The notes: generated by a model not told the origin, from the letters alone. DNA of 12,172 nucleotides from CAZRIE01 sp964600075 (GCA_964600075.1 CAZRIE010000125.1:1-12172), one strand, 5' to 3'. Positions 1 to 7,521 are shown, counted from the stretch's first letter. Numbers and translations are program-made.

Positions 1-633
1 TTGGAGGTCCTTAACGGGACCGGTTTCTCAAAGGGCATCGTGGAATGTGACGACAAACAGCTCGACATCAACGAGAAGGGTCGAAGGGACATCGGCAGAA
101 AAGCCTATAAAAGGCCTAGCGACAGGAACACCAAAAGGGGCGTCAGCAATGACAAGGTGTCCATCATGGTGGCCACGGACAGGAACGGCGGCCCTGCCAT
201 GCGGGTGGCAAAGGTGGGCAGGATAGATGCCGAAAGCGTTCGCGACACGATAGGCGGTCTGGTCGCGCCCGACAACGTAATGTGTTCGGATTCCCATCCT
301 TCCATAATCAAATGGGCAAGGCAGAACGCTCTGGAGCACCATACCTTTGTGGCGTCGCGCCAACATGTCAAGGACAGGTGCTACCACGTACAGCACGTGA
401 ATTCGCTGGACAACCGATACGAGAGATGGGTCAAGGGATTTTACGGGGTGTCGACCAAGTTCCTGGCGGGCTATCTGAACTGGTTCGTGTTCCTGCAAAA
501 GGTAAGGGAATCCGCCGTGAAGGCCAGCGAACTGGCCAAGTGTGCGGTAGGGAATGTCCTTGCGATCAGGGCATATAGCTCGATAGAGAAAAATTACCAA
601 GAATTAATGATTCCACAACTTTCTAAAACATAA
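1..633 (+). CDS. IS1595-family (ISXO2-like) transposase, 5'-truncated by window edge
   Basis: This is the C-terminal ~210 residues of a DDE-type transposase that cuts and joins insertion-sequence ends. The frame is open at base 1, so the real start lies outside; family members are about 300 residues with an N-terminal zinc-ribbon/helix-turn-helix part, which is missing here. The catalytic core is visible: VECDD (first Asp, D17), CSDSH (second Asp, D97), and the family hallmark DNRYERWVKGFYGVSTKFL with N138/E141, followed by the aromatic-rich YLNWFVF segment. The tail, ending IPQLSKT, looks like a natural end. The DNA is clearly richer in G+C than its neighbours (38 of 60 bases in 181-240, against 26 of 60 in 3841-3900 of the histidine kinase gene), suggesting acquisition from another genome. 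The left end of the element is outside the window and I could not recognise a right inverted repeat after the stop. The family call is firm; whether the element is active is unknown. Confidence 0.85.
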   Translation: MEVLNGTGFSKGIVECDDKQLDINEKGRRDIGRKAYKRPSDRNTKRGVSNDKVSIMVATDRNGGPAMRVAKVGRIDAESVRDTIGGLVAPDNVMCSDSHPSIIKWARQNALEHHTFVASRQHVKDRCYHVQHVNSLDNRYERWVKGFYGVSTKFLAGYLNWFVFLQKVRESAVKASELAKCAVGNVLAIRAYSSIEKNYQELMIPQLSKT

Positions 634-812
634 CCTTTATTAATTACCCCACAAACAAACGACCATGAGATAACAACGGTATCACAAAGAGATAAACTTT
701 TATTAGTATTGTTTATGAAATCGTGACAGTTTTTAGATAATGATGGGTTGTATAAAAAAACACCTTGGGGTTTCCAAGGTGTTTTATATATTGAATGTGT
801 GCGAGATAATTA
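634..812. other. Intergenic region between transposase and T9SS gene
   Basis: This 179-base AT-rich spacer separates two convergent genes. It should contain the right end of the insertion sequence, but without the left end I cannot define the terminal inverted repeat or a target duplication. The only clear signal is the hairpin at 757-785, listed separately. I see no gene. Confidence 0.5.
754..785 (-). terminator. Rho-independent terminator of the T9SS repeat gene
   Basis: A perfect 12-bp stem, AAAACACCTTGG (757-768) pairing with CCAAGGTGTTTT (774-785), closes a 5-base loop. Read on the minus strand it is followed by a run of seven T (complement of 754-760), so it is a strong terminator for the minus-strand gene ending at 813. 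The T-rich 3' arm on the plus strand may also stop transcripts arriving from the transposase. Confidence 0.85.
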
Positions 813-2206
813 TTATCTAATAACTACTTTTTTGGTAATCGATTTCCCGTCAGCTTGACTGACCCGAAGTAGGTAAAGACCTGCTGGCACAGTTTGGACG
901 TTAAGGGATACACCATTATCGATTATAGGATTTACTCCATTTTTAACAGTATTTCCGGTTACATCGAACAAGGAAATTTGCACTTCACGAGAATCGAATG
1001 CTGGTAGCGATACATTTAAAACATCGGTTGCTGGGTTAGGGTAAAGCTTAACTGTAACCTCTTCGATTTGAACACCTTCCTTGCGCACGACCTCGATATA
1101 GTTCGAAAGGTCGTAGCAGCCCATAAGNNNNNNNNNNNNNNNNNNNNNNNNNNNNNNNNNNNNNNNNNNNNNNNNNNNNNNNNNNNNNNNNNNNNNNNNN
1201 NNNNNNNNNNNNNNNNNNNNNNNNNNNGACTTGGTGGAAGACCCAATATCGTACCCTCCGGGGAAGTTACCACCCATTGGGACATCGCACCCATATTGCC
1301 GCTAACGGTCACACCGGAAACATGGTCCTCGACGTCGTCGCCCACACAGAACTCAAAAGGCCCTCCGCTAAGCTCGCCACCTTTTACCATCGCACCTTCC
1401 TTGCGCACGACCTCGATATAGTTCGAAAGGTCGTAGCAGCCCATAAGGTCGTTTGCGTTCATGCCCATTTCGAGGCCTTCAAGTCCGTCCTCATATCTCA
1501 GATGCCAGATCAGGCATGTTCCAGCTCCCGCTCCATCGAAGTCGATACCTTCTACCGCTTCCAGGCTAGGTGGAACACCCAATATATCTCCCTCGGGGGA
1601 AGTGACCACGAACGTACTGTTCTTACCGGAACGCTCTCCGGAGATAGCAATACCCGAAACCATATCGGGGGCACCGTCAACAGCGAACTCAAAAGGCCCG
1701 CCCGTCAAAGTTCCTGCTTCCGGTTGGCTCCGGTAAACCTTGATGGAATTTGAGAAATCATATTCTCCAACCAAATCAGATACATTATTTTCTGCTTCAA
1801 GTCCCTCAAGACCATCGGCATAACTTAGGTGCCAGATAAGACATACCCCTGCTCCCGCTCCGTCGAAGTTGACAGCTTCGGGACTTGGTGGAAGACCCAA
1901 TATCGTACCCTCCGGGGAAGTTACCACCCATTGGGAGTTCACTGTGTTGTTACATTCCAGTTCAACTCCTGCGACGTTATCCGCTATTCCATCGCCTACG
2001 CAGAATTCGAAAGGTCCTCCGGTAATAGTGCCTCCATCGATTGCAAATAGGTCAAAATTATGAGGTTTAATCTCTGAAAACTCGTTATTGGCCAAGACAT
2101 TAGGCCCTACCAAGAGCATCATAAATACTAGCAATTGTATCGACCACCCCAAGTAGAGCGGCCTATCGTTTGCTTTGTTGTAATAGAGTAATGTTTTCTT
2201 CATCAT
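813..2206 (-). CDS. Secreted T9SS type A sorting-domain protein with ~105-residue repeats (interrupted by assembly gap)
   Basis: Predicted extracellular or surface protein exported by Sec and then by the type IX secretion system. The start is the first of two tandem ATGs, followed by basic residues and a hydrophobic core (about residues 20-38) that read as a signal peptide. Three repeats follow at about 58-159, 164-269 and from 276, each with the pattern GGPFEF...VSG...VVTSPEG.ILG.PPS...FDGAGAG.CLIWHL.Y.DGLEGLE...YD.SN. The third repeat runs into 100 N. After the gap the protein resumes at LMGCYDLSN and ends in a type A sorting domain with LYPNPATDVLNVS, then VPAGLYLLRV and a final KKVVIR. 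The two sides appear in different frames only because the N run is a placeholder. For an intact gene the missing DNA must be 3n+2 bases; completing one repeat would need about 107-116. I do not recognise the repeat's function; adhesin or surface-layer roles are guesses. Confidence 0.85.
1073..1127. repeat. 55-nt exact direct repeat, left edge of gap (copy at 1393-1447)
   Basis: Bases 1073-1127 are identical to 1393-1447, with mismatches immediately to the left (1072 differs from 1392) and the N run immediately to the right. The repeat encodes the end of a repeat unit, LMGCYDLSNYIEVVRKEG. Confidence 0.95.
1128..1227. other. Scaffold gap (100 N) inside the repeat region
   Basis: Exactly 100 N, a conventional placeholder length. 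Both edges are repeated DNA: the 55 bases before the gap recur at 1393-1447 and the 55 bases after it recur at 1882-1936. The gap is therefore an unresolved repeat and its real length is unknown; one or more whole repeat units may be missing. Confidence 0.97.
1228..1282. repeat. 55-nt exact direct repeat, right edge of gap (copy at 1882-1936)
   Basis: Bases 1228-1282 are identical to 1882-1936; base 1283 (c) differs from 1937 (g). The repeat encodes the SQWVVTSPEGTILGLPPS stretch shared by units 1 and 3. Confidence 0.95.
1400..1717 (-). repeat. Protein repeat unit 2 of the T9SS protein
   Basis: Encodes about residues 164-269. It contains LTGGPFEFAVDG, VVTSPEGDILGVPPS, FDGAGAGTCLIWHLRYEDG and MGCYDLSNYIEVV. 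It has Ala instead of Cys after GGPFEF, and keeps Cys231 and Cys257. It is the unit most similar to the sequence flanking the left edge of the gap. Confidence 0.85.
1730..2035 (-). repeat. Protein repeat unit 1 of the T9SS protein
   Basis: Encodes about residues 58-159. It contains ITGGPFEFCVGDG, SQWVVTSPEGTILGLPPS, FDGAGAGVCLIWHL and ends VGEYDFSN. It has the Cys after GGPFEF and the Cys of CLIWHL, plus an extra Cys85, but Glu in place of the Cys that precedes YD in the other units. Confidence 0.85.
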
Positions 2207-2444
2207 ATATGTTTTAAGATTATAAACAAACTAAAGATTATCTTACCATACAGAAGTCACGAAAACTTAAACTTTTTAACCAATCCTGTTAGTATTTTGT
2301 GAACATTTCGACTAGTAAGCAACTGGGGTTACAATTTATGCTCAATAGATACCGTGCTTTACAGCAATAATATGACCTTTTGACTATTTTGAGTTTCCCG
2401 TGATATTTATGTGATACTTTTTAACTTCATTCGTACCTGACATT
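2207..2444. promoter_or_regulatory. Divergent intergenic region between T9SS gene and two-component operon
   Basis: These 238 AT-rich bases must hold the promoters of both divergent transcripts. A near-consensus -7 box for the minus-strand gene is TTAGTTTG (complement of 2227-2234, one mismatch to TAnnTTTG). A weaker one for the plus-strand operon is TACTTTTT at 2415-2422. Neither has a convincing -33 TTG at normal spacing. The 10-mer ACTTTTTAAC occurs twice, at 2271-2280 and 2416-2425. No Shine-Dalgarno sequence precedes either ATG, as is usual in Bacteroidota. Confidence 0.45.
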
Positions 2445-3143
2445 ATGAAGCAAATATTGATTATTGAAGATGATGCCGAAATCATCAAACTTCTTGAAAT
2501 TCATCTTACCGATCTCATTTACAAAACTTCCAAAGCTATGGACGGTGCAGAAGGTCTTAAAATGGCATTGGAAAACGACTATGACCTTATACTCTTAGAT
2601 TTGACACTTCCCTCTATGGACGGTATTGAAATTTGTAAAAAGCTCCGTGCAAAAAAGAATACTCCGGTCATTATGCTAACGGCCAAATCCGAAGAAATCG
2701 ATCGTGTACTTGGGTTGGAGATCGGAGCTGACGATTATATTACCAAACCATTCAGCATTAGGGAATTATTAGCGCGTATAAAAGCAGTTATGCGAAGGGC
2801 CAGTACACAAAAGACTGACGAGGAAAATACTTCGGCGATTACCTTTGAGGGGCTTTTCATCGATATAGATAAACGAAAAGTAGTACTCGATGATAAAAAA
2901 GTAGAACTATCGCCAAAAGAGTTCGAACTCCTGGTATTGATGGCTTCCAATCCCGGAAGAAACTATTCAAGAACGGAACTATTGAATATAATCTGGGGTT
3001 ATAATTTCGATGGATATGAACATACGGTCAATTCGCATATTAATCGATTGCGAGCAAAAATAGAATCGGATATGGCCAACCCTATATACATTTTGACCAC
3101 TTGGGGCGTTGGTTATAAATTTAACGAAGACATTGCGGTATGA
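2445..3143 (+). CDS. OmpR/PhoB-family response regulator
   Basis: Cytoplasmic two-component transcription factor of 232 residues, normal for the family. The N-terminal receiver domain (about 1-118) shows the acidic pocket E8-D9-D10, phospho-acceptor Asp52 in LLDLTLPSMDG, Thr79 in MLTAK, Tyr98 and Lys101 in YITKPF. The C-terminal winged-helix DNA-binding domain (about 132-230) shows LSPKEFELLVLMASNPG, the recognition-helix segment HTVNSHINRLRAKIE and the terminal wing TTWGVGYKF. Its stop overlaps the start of the histidine kinase gene (ATGA), so the two are translationally coupled and form a cognate pair. Its DNA targets are not known. The divergently transcribed T9SS gene and the operon's own promoter are reasonable candidates, because both flank the same intergenic region. 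Confidence 0.95.
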   Translation: MKQILIIEDDAEIIKLLEIHLTDLIYKTSKAMDGAEGLKMALENDYDLILLDLTLPSMDGIEICKKLRAKKNTPVIMLTAKSEEIDRVLGLEIGADDYITKPFSIRELLARIKAVMRRASTQKTDEENTSAITFEGLFIDIDKRKVVLDDKKVELSPKEFELLVLMASNPGRNYSRTELLNIIWGYNFDGYEHTVNSHINRLRAKIESDMANPIYILTTWGVGYKFNEDIAV

Positions 3144-4633
3144 GCAAAGAAGAAACAACATTAACCCCAAAACTCATCAAGAAATTATGGTTGGCCTTTA
3201 TTATTTTGGTACTGCTGATGGGCGCTTCGTATATTTTTATTACCGGGTATTTCGCCAATAAATATAGTCAAGAGACCACCCAGAGAATCAATGCCGATAT
3301 TGCCGAGCATGTAATAGCCGAAAAGTTTAAAGATGCTTCCCCGTTTTTGGAAGATGGCAGTGTTAACAAACCTCTTTTTGGTGATTTGATGCACGATATG
3401 ATGGCGGTTAACCAAAGTATTGAAGTGTACCTTTTGGGTAAGACCGGTGAAATTCTTTATTCAGTTGTATTAGATCCAGAAGACCGCGATGCTGCTAAAA
3501 GTGTTGCGCTTGCACCTATCGAGTCTTTCATCAAAAACAATGGGAAAAATTATATTTTGGGCGATGACCCACGAAATCCGAGAGAACAGAAAATATTTTC
3601 GGCTGCTCAATATAATGTCGATGGCCATGAGGGATATATTTATATCATTCTGGCCGGAAAGAAATTTCAAGAAGTCAGTAATAATCTATTGGGACAATAT
3701 TTTGCGAAATTAGGTATCGGGGCGACGGTATTAACAATGCTATTTTCTGCTATAATCGGTTTGTTAGCTATATGGTTTTTAACAAAAAACCTACGTTTAA
3801 TCACACAGACAGTCAGGAAATTCCATGATGGGGATTTAAACGCCCGTATAGTCAATCCGGAAAATTCGGATATTGCTATTTTCGCGAAATCGTTCAACGA
3901 TATGGCGGATAGTATAGTCGGTAATATGGATAAGATGCAATCGGTCGATTTGTTACGAAGAGAATTGGTCGCCAACGTTTCGCACGATCTTAGAACCCCC
4001 TTGGCCATTCTAAAAGGCTATGTCGAAACCCTGCAAATGAAAAGGGATTCACTTTCAGAAACCGAAAAACAGGAATATTTACAGATAACACATGATAATG
4101 TAGATAAGCTTTCCAATCTTATTAACCAGTTATTCGAGTATTCCAAATTAGAAGCCGAGCAGGTGGTACCGGTTAAGGAACCATTTTCCATTACTGAGTT
4201 ATCACACGACCTGATCGCGAAATTCAAAGTTATCGCCGAACGAAAACAAATTACGCTACAATTGGACAATCCACAAGAAAATTGTTTGGTTTTTGCAGAT
4301 GTAAGTTTGGTTGAAAGGGCATTGCAGAACCTCATAGAGAATGCCATAAAGTATACAGAGCCTAATGGAAAGGTAACCCTTTCATTACATAAAAAAGGGA
4401 AGAACGTAGAAATTGATATCACCGATACAGGAACCGGGATACCGGTCAAAGAGCAACCTTTTATTTTCGACCGTTACAAGCAAGTGGACAAAAGCACCAA
4501 AAAACAGGGCTATGGACTGGGACTTGCCATCGTCAAAAAAATCATGGATTTGCACGACACGACTATCACCGTTTTGAGCAAGCCGCGCGAAGGAAGTTCT
4601 TTCATATTCAACCTACCTGCCTATCAGGTATAA
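3140..4633 (+). CDS. Membrane-bound sensor histidine kinase (HAMP-HisKA-HATPase)
   Basis: Inner-membrane sensor kinase of 497 residues, partner of the response regulator it overlaps by 4 bases. A first membrane helix (about 16-37) and a second (about 191-214) bound a periplasmic domain of ~150 residues; its segment IEVYLLGKTGEILYS resembles a PAS/Cache-like fold, ligand unknown. A HAMP linker follows (about 212-265, with DGDLNARI). The HisKA helix carries His282 in VANVSHDLRTPLAILKGY. The catalytic ATPase domain has an N box (LQNLIENAIKYT), a G1 box (ITDTGTGIP), an F box (PFIFDRYKQVD) and a G2 box (GYGLGLAIVKKI). All catalytic motifs look intact. The stop is followed within 25 bases by a hairpin terminator, so the operon has two genes. 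Confidence 0.95.
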   Translation: MSKEETTLTPKLIKKLWLAFIILVLLMGASYIFITGYFANKYSQETTQRINADIAEHVIAEKFKDASPFLEDGSVNKPLFGDLMHDMMAVNQSIEVYLLGKTGEILYSVVLDPEDRDAAKSVALAPIESFIKNNGKNYILGDDPRNPREQKIFSAAQYNVDGHEGYIYIILAGKKFQEVSNNLLGQYFAKLGIGATVLTMLFSAIIGLLAIWFLTKNLRLITQTVRKFHDGDLNARIVNPENSDIAIFAKSFNDMADSIVGNMDKMQSVDLLRRELVANVSHDLRTPLAILKGYVETLQMKRDSLSETEKQEYLQITHDNVDKLSNLINQLFEYSKLEAEQVVPVKEPFSITELSHDLIAKFKVIAERKQITLQLDNPQENCLVFADVSLVERALQNLIENAIKYTEPNGKVTLSLHKKGKNVEIDITDTGTGIPVKEQPFIFDRYKQVDKSTKKQGYGLGLAIVKKIMDLHDTTITVLSKPREGSSFIFNLPAYQV

Positions 4634-4657
4634 TGGGATGAAAAATTACTATGAAAG

Positions 4658-4689
4658 CAAAAGCCCCGACGATTCTGTCAGGGCTTTTG
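4658..4689. terminator. Bidirectional terminator between the two-component operon and the AAA+ gene
   Basis: CAAAAGCCC (4658-4666) pairs with GGGCTTTTG (4681-4689). An inner GAC/GTC pairing (4668-4670 with 4677-4679) extends the stem past a C/A mismatch around a 6-base loop. The outer A/T ends give a T run on either strand, fitting its place between converging genes. Confidence 0.8.
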
Positions 4690-4721
4690 TAGTTCGAAGA
4701 AATTCAAGGGCAGTTTATTCA

Positions 4722-6191
4722 CTATAAACCACTAATGAAACTACCGTAAAGATCTTTAAATTGATATCCTTCGGAAAATCGGTTCTTGCTCAATTTTTTG
4801 TGGGATACCAGCCCCCAGAGAACGACTTCTTTCAGAAAGTACGCATCGTCTTTAGGAAAATCTGGTTGGTATTCTTTTAGTAACTGATTTAGTTCCGGAA
4901 TACTATCCAATGTTCTTTTGTACTCCTCGTCGGTGAAATCGTCGAGTAATTCAAAACCTTCTCCCTGAAAGAACCAATGTAATAACTCATCATATGGAGT
5001 TTCGGAGTCTTTCTTTTCCAATTTATTAATTTTCGGGAAATACTGAGGGAATAATGATTTGACCGCATCGTCTATGAGTATTTCCGCAACACCATCTGCC
5101 CCTTCCTGTTCTCCTTCATAAACCAGTTCAATTTTTCCGGTTATGGCAGGAATCACACCTAAAAAATCACTCAGACGTACCATCGTTTTATTTGCACCCG
5201 TAAGCAAGGCCCTGCGCTCTGCCGTACTGAGCAAGTTTTCAAAAGCGGTAATACTGGTTCTGGCGCTCACTCCACTTTTCGCGTCTACATATTCACTATT
5301 TCGGGCCTCAAAACTTATCTGTTCGAGTAAATCTTTGGCAATATCCGGCATATAGACAGCCTCAGACTGACGTTTATCAAGATCAGCTTCTTGTTCCGTA
5401 ATTTTTCGTGCCGTCTCAATATCATCCGGATAGTGGGTCAAAATCTGGGAACCTATTCGATCTTTTAATGGGGTTACGATACTTCCCCGATTGGTGTAAT
5501 CTTCGGGATTGGCGGTAAATACAAATTGAATATCTAAGGGTAATCGTAATTTGAACCCGCGAATTTGAATATCACCTTCCTCCAAAATGTTAAAAAGGGA
5601 GACTTGTATACGCGCCTGTAGATCCGGTAGTTCATTGATGACAAAAATACAGCGGTTCGCTCGGGGAATCATTCCAAAATGAATTACCCGATCATCGGCA
5701 TACGATAGTTTAAGGTTAGCTGCCTTTATTGGGTCTACGTCGCCTATCAAATCGGCAACAGTAACATCGGGCGTGGCCAGTTTTTCCGCAAAGCGTTCAT
5801 TCTGATGCAACCAAGAAATCGGAGTATCACCTCCTTTTTCCTTAATCAGTTCCGTGGCATATCGAGATATTGGCCGCAAGGGATCATCATTGATTTCGGA
5901 ACCTTCAACAATTGGAATCCATTCATCTAATAGGTTGACCATGAGTCGGGCCAATCGTGTCTTCGCTTGTCCACGCAACCCTAACAGATTGATGTTGTGG
6001 CGTGATAATATAGCACGTTCCAGCTCAGGTATTACGGAGTTTTCATAACCCCATACTCCTGTAAACGTTTCTTCGCCTTTTTTTATTTTTTCCCGGAGGT
6101 TATCCCGGAGTTCGTCTTTGATGCTTTTGCTTTGGTAACCTGCTTTTTTAAGTTCTCCTAAAGTAGAGATTTCTTTGTAGTTCAATTTCAT
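4722..6191 (-). CDS. MoxR/magnesium-chelatase-I-like AAA+ ATPase
   Basis: Cytoplasmic AAA+ ATPase of 489 residues, resembling the small group of MoxR/ChlI-like ATPases that work with a VWA-domain partner. The Walker A motif is GLRGQAKT (71-78). The Walker B region reads CIFVINELPDL (181-191), with Asn186 where most AAA+ proteins have Asp, followed by the expected Glu187. I recall the same INELPDL in related bacterial proteins, so it may be a family trait. Then come LFNILEEGDIQIRG, sensor-1 FVFTANPEDYTNRG (Asn228) and an arginine-finger region PLKDRIGSQI. A C-terminal extension of about 110 residues (380-489) is not recognised. The gene lies 104 bases downstream of the VWA gene on the same strand, so co-transcription is likely. 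No chlorophyll or cobalamin genes are present, so a true Mg- or Co-chelatase role is unlikely; remodelling of an unknown client complex is the better guess. Confidence 0.85.
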   Translation of the reverse strand: MKLNYKEISTLGELKKAGYQSKSIKDELRDNLREKIKKGEETFTGVWGYENSVIPELERAILSRHNINLLGLRGQAKTRLARLMVNLLDEWIPIVEGSEINDDPLRPISRYATELIKEKGGDTPISWLHQNERFAEKLATPDVTVADLIGDVDPIKAANLKLSYADDRVIHFGMIPRANRCIFVINELPDLQARIQVSLFNILEEGDIQIRGFKLRLPLDIQFVFTANPEDYTNRGSIVTPLKDRIGSQILTHYPDDIETARKITEQEADLDKRQSEAVYMPDIAKDLLEQISFEARNSEYVDAKSGVSARTSITAFENLLSTAERRALLTGANKTMVRLSDFLGVIPAITGKIELVYEGEQEGADGVAEILIDDAVKSLFPQYFPKINKLEKKDSETPYDELLHWFFQGEGFELLDDFTDEEYKRTLDSIPELNQLLKEYQPDFPKDDAYFLKEVVLWGLVSHKKLSKNRFSEGYQFKDLYGSFISGL

Positions 6192-6295
6192 AGTTTTTAA
6201 AATAAATAAGAGAATATAGAAAAGAGAATAAAGACTACTTATTTAGGTTAAACAATCTTTTCTCTGTGTTCTATTTTCTGTTTTCACTTTGTATT

Positions 6296-7459
6296 TCATT
6301 TTAGCCTTTTTCTTCTATTATTTTCGTAATCCTCAAAAATCATCTCCCCCAAACCTTTTAATCCGGTGAAAAATGCTTTTCCTTTGTTTGCCTCCGTGAA
6401 ATGACGAATAAATTGCATCAAATATGGATCTTGGGCAATCATGAAGGTGGTTATGGGTATATGGAGCTTTCGTGCCTGTCTGGCCATATCGTAGCACTTC
6501 TCAACGATATAGTCATCTAGGCCAACACTGTTTTTGTAATAATTGCCATCAGGAAGCCGGAGACAACTTGGTTTGCCATCGGTAATCATAAAAATCTGTT
6601 TGTTGGTGTTGCGCTTTCTGCGAAGCATATCCATAGCCAGTTTTAAACCAGCCACGGTATTTGTGTGGTAAGGTCCTACTTTTAGATAAGGCAGTTCTTT
6701 GATAGAAATGGGCCAGGCATCATTTCCAAAGACCAAAATATCCAATGTATCTTTAGGATATCGGGTAGTAATCAGTTCGGCCAATGCCATAGCTACTTTT
6801 TTGGCAGGTGTTATCCGATCTTCGCCATACAAAATCATACTGTGGCTAATATCGATCATCAAGATAGTACTCATCTGGGCCTTATACTGTGTGTCCTCAA
6901 CTACCAGATCTTCTTCGCTTAGTGAAAAATCACCGATACCATGATTGATCTGTGCATTTTTCAAACTCTCTGTCATGGATATGTGCTCCAAACCATCACC
7001 ATAGCGATATTCCCTAAAATCCCCTGTGTGCTCGTCACCTTGACCGGATTTACCTGTTTTATGGTTTCCGGCGCCACTACGCTTCAGTTTTCCGAAAATT
7101 TGATCCAAAGCCCTTTGGCGGATGATGCGCTCCATTTTAGCTGTAATGGAAATGGTTCCCTTTCCATCACCTTCGTCATCTTCAGCTCCTTCTTCCCCAA
7201 TTTCGCCTCCGCCATCTTCGAACTCCTCACGAATATATCCTTTTGCTTTCAACTCCTCTATAAAATCATCTATGGTATAATCGTCATCGGTGAGTTCGTA
7301 TTCTTTGTCAAGTTCGCGCAACCAATCGATAGCCTCGTCAAAATCTCCTGAAGTATGCGTGATAAGTTCTTGAAAAATATCAAAAAGTTTGTCGAAGGGC
7401 GTTTCCTCCGGTGCTTCATAGTTAGAAAACCGGAAACCTTTTCTTGTATCCATAGCCAT
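6296..7459 (-). CDS. VWA (MIDAS) domain protein, partner of the AAA+ ATPase
   Basis: Cytoplasmic protein of 387 residues with no signal peptide or membrane helix. The N-terminal ~75 residues are charged and probably helical. Then comes a strongly acidic, Gly-rich linker (about 76-100, such as EEGAEDDEGDG), a basic Gly-rich stretch (124-143), and a C-terminal von Willebrand factor A domain (about 196-387). The metal-binding MIDAS site looks complete: DISHS (203-207), Thr266 in GPYHTNT, and TDG (293-295) in FMITDGKP. Acidic linker plus MIDAS domain recalls the ChlD/CobT and ViaA/NorD type subunits that engage an AAA+ ring. It precedes the AAA+ gene in the probable operon. The ATG at 7459 was used; a second in-frame ATG at 7453 is possible. 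The client is not visible from context. Confidence 0.85.
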   Translation of the reverse strand: MAMDTRKGFRFSNYEAPEETPFDKLFDIFQELITHTSGDFDEAIDWLRELDKEYELTDDDYTIDDFIEELKAKGYIREEFEDGGGEIGEEGAEDDEGDGKGTISITAKMERIIRQRALDQIFGKLKRSGAGNHKTGKSGQGDEHTGDFREYRYGDGLEHISMTESLKNAQINHGIGDFSLSEEDLVVEDTQYKAQMSTILMIDISHSMILYGEDRITPAKKVAMALAELITTRYPKDTLDILVFGNDAWPISIKELPYLKVGPYHTNTVAGLKLAMDMLRRKRNTNKQIFMITDGKPSCLRLPDGNYYKNSVGLDDYIVEKCYDMARQARKLHIPITTFMIAQDPYLMQFIRHFTEANKGKAFFTGLKGLGEMIFEDYENNRRKRLK

Positions 7460-7521
7460 TATATAAAAATAATGCTTTTAGCCGTGAACATCCCAGTTTT
7501 TAGGAAACGTTAACGGTTATA

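Larger units (their letters stand above)
1074..1381 (-). repeat. Protein repeat unit 3 (and possibly more) of the T9SS protein, gapped
   Basis: The first half (1228-1381) encodes LSGGPFEFCVGDD through GTILGLPPS. The last part (1074-1127) encodes LMGCYDLSNYIEVVRKEG. The middle lies in the 100-N gap. The two halves need not belong to the same unit, because the gap could hide additional copies. Confidence 0.75.

Noticed and set aside
28..600. Long antisense reading frames on the minus strand across the transposase
   Set aside because: They arise from the GC-rich composition and mirror the codons of the recognised transposase; the proteins have no recognisable motif.
1016..1277. Apparent frameshift in the T9SS gene across the N run
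   Set aside because: The N run is a placeholder of arbitrary length (100), so frame cannot be compared across it; both sides read as the same repeat protein.
1074..2035. CRISPR-like spacing of repeats
   Set aside because: The repeats are long, diverged coding units in one open frame, not short identical repeats with unique spacers.
1277..2063. Plus-strand open frames opposite the T9SS gene
   Set aside because: They are shadows of the repeated minus-strand coding sequence and recur with each repeat.
6192..6295. Inverted repeat AGAAAAGA (6218-6225) / TCTTTTCT (6256-6263) between the VWA and AAA+ genes
   Set aside because: Only 8 bp of low-complexity sequence around a 30-base loop; not a convincing terminator or operator, and an operon is still likely.
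4722..7459. Magnesium or cobalt chelatase operon
   Set aside because: The AAA+/VWA architecture is similar, but no third chelatase subunit or tetrapyrrole gene is present, and such pairs serve many other clients.
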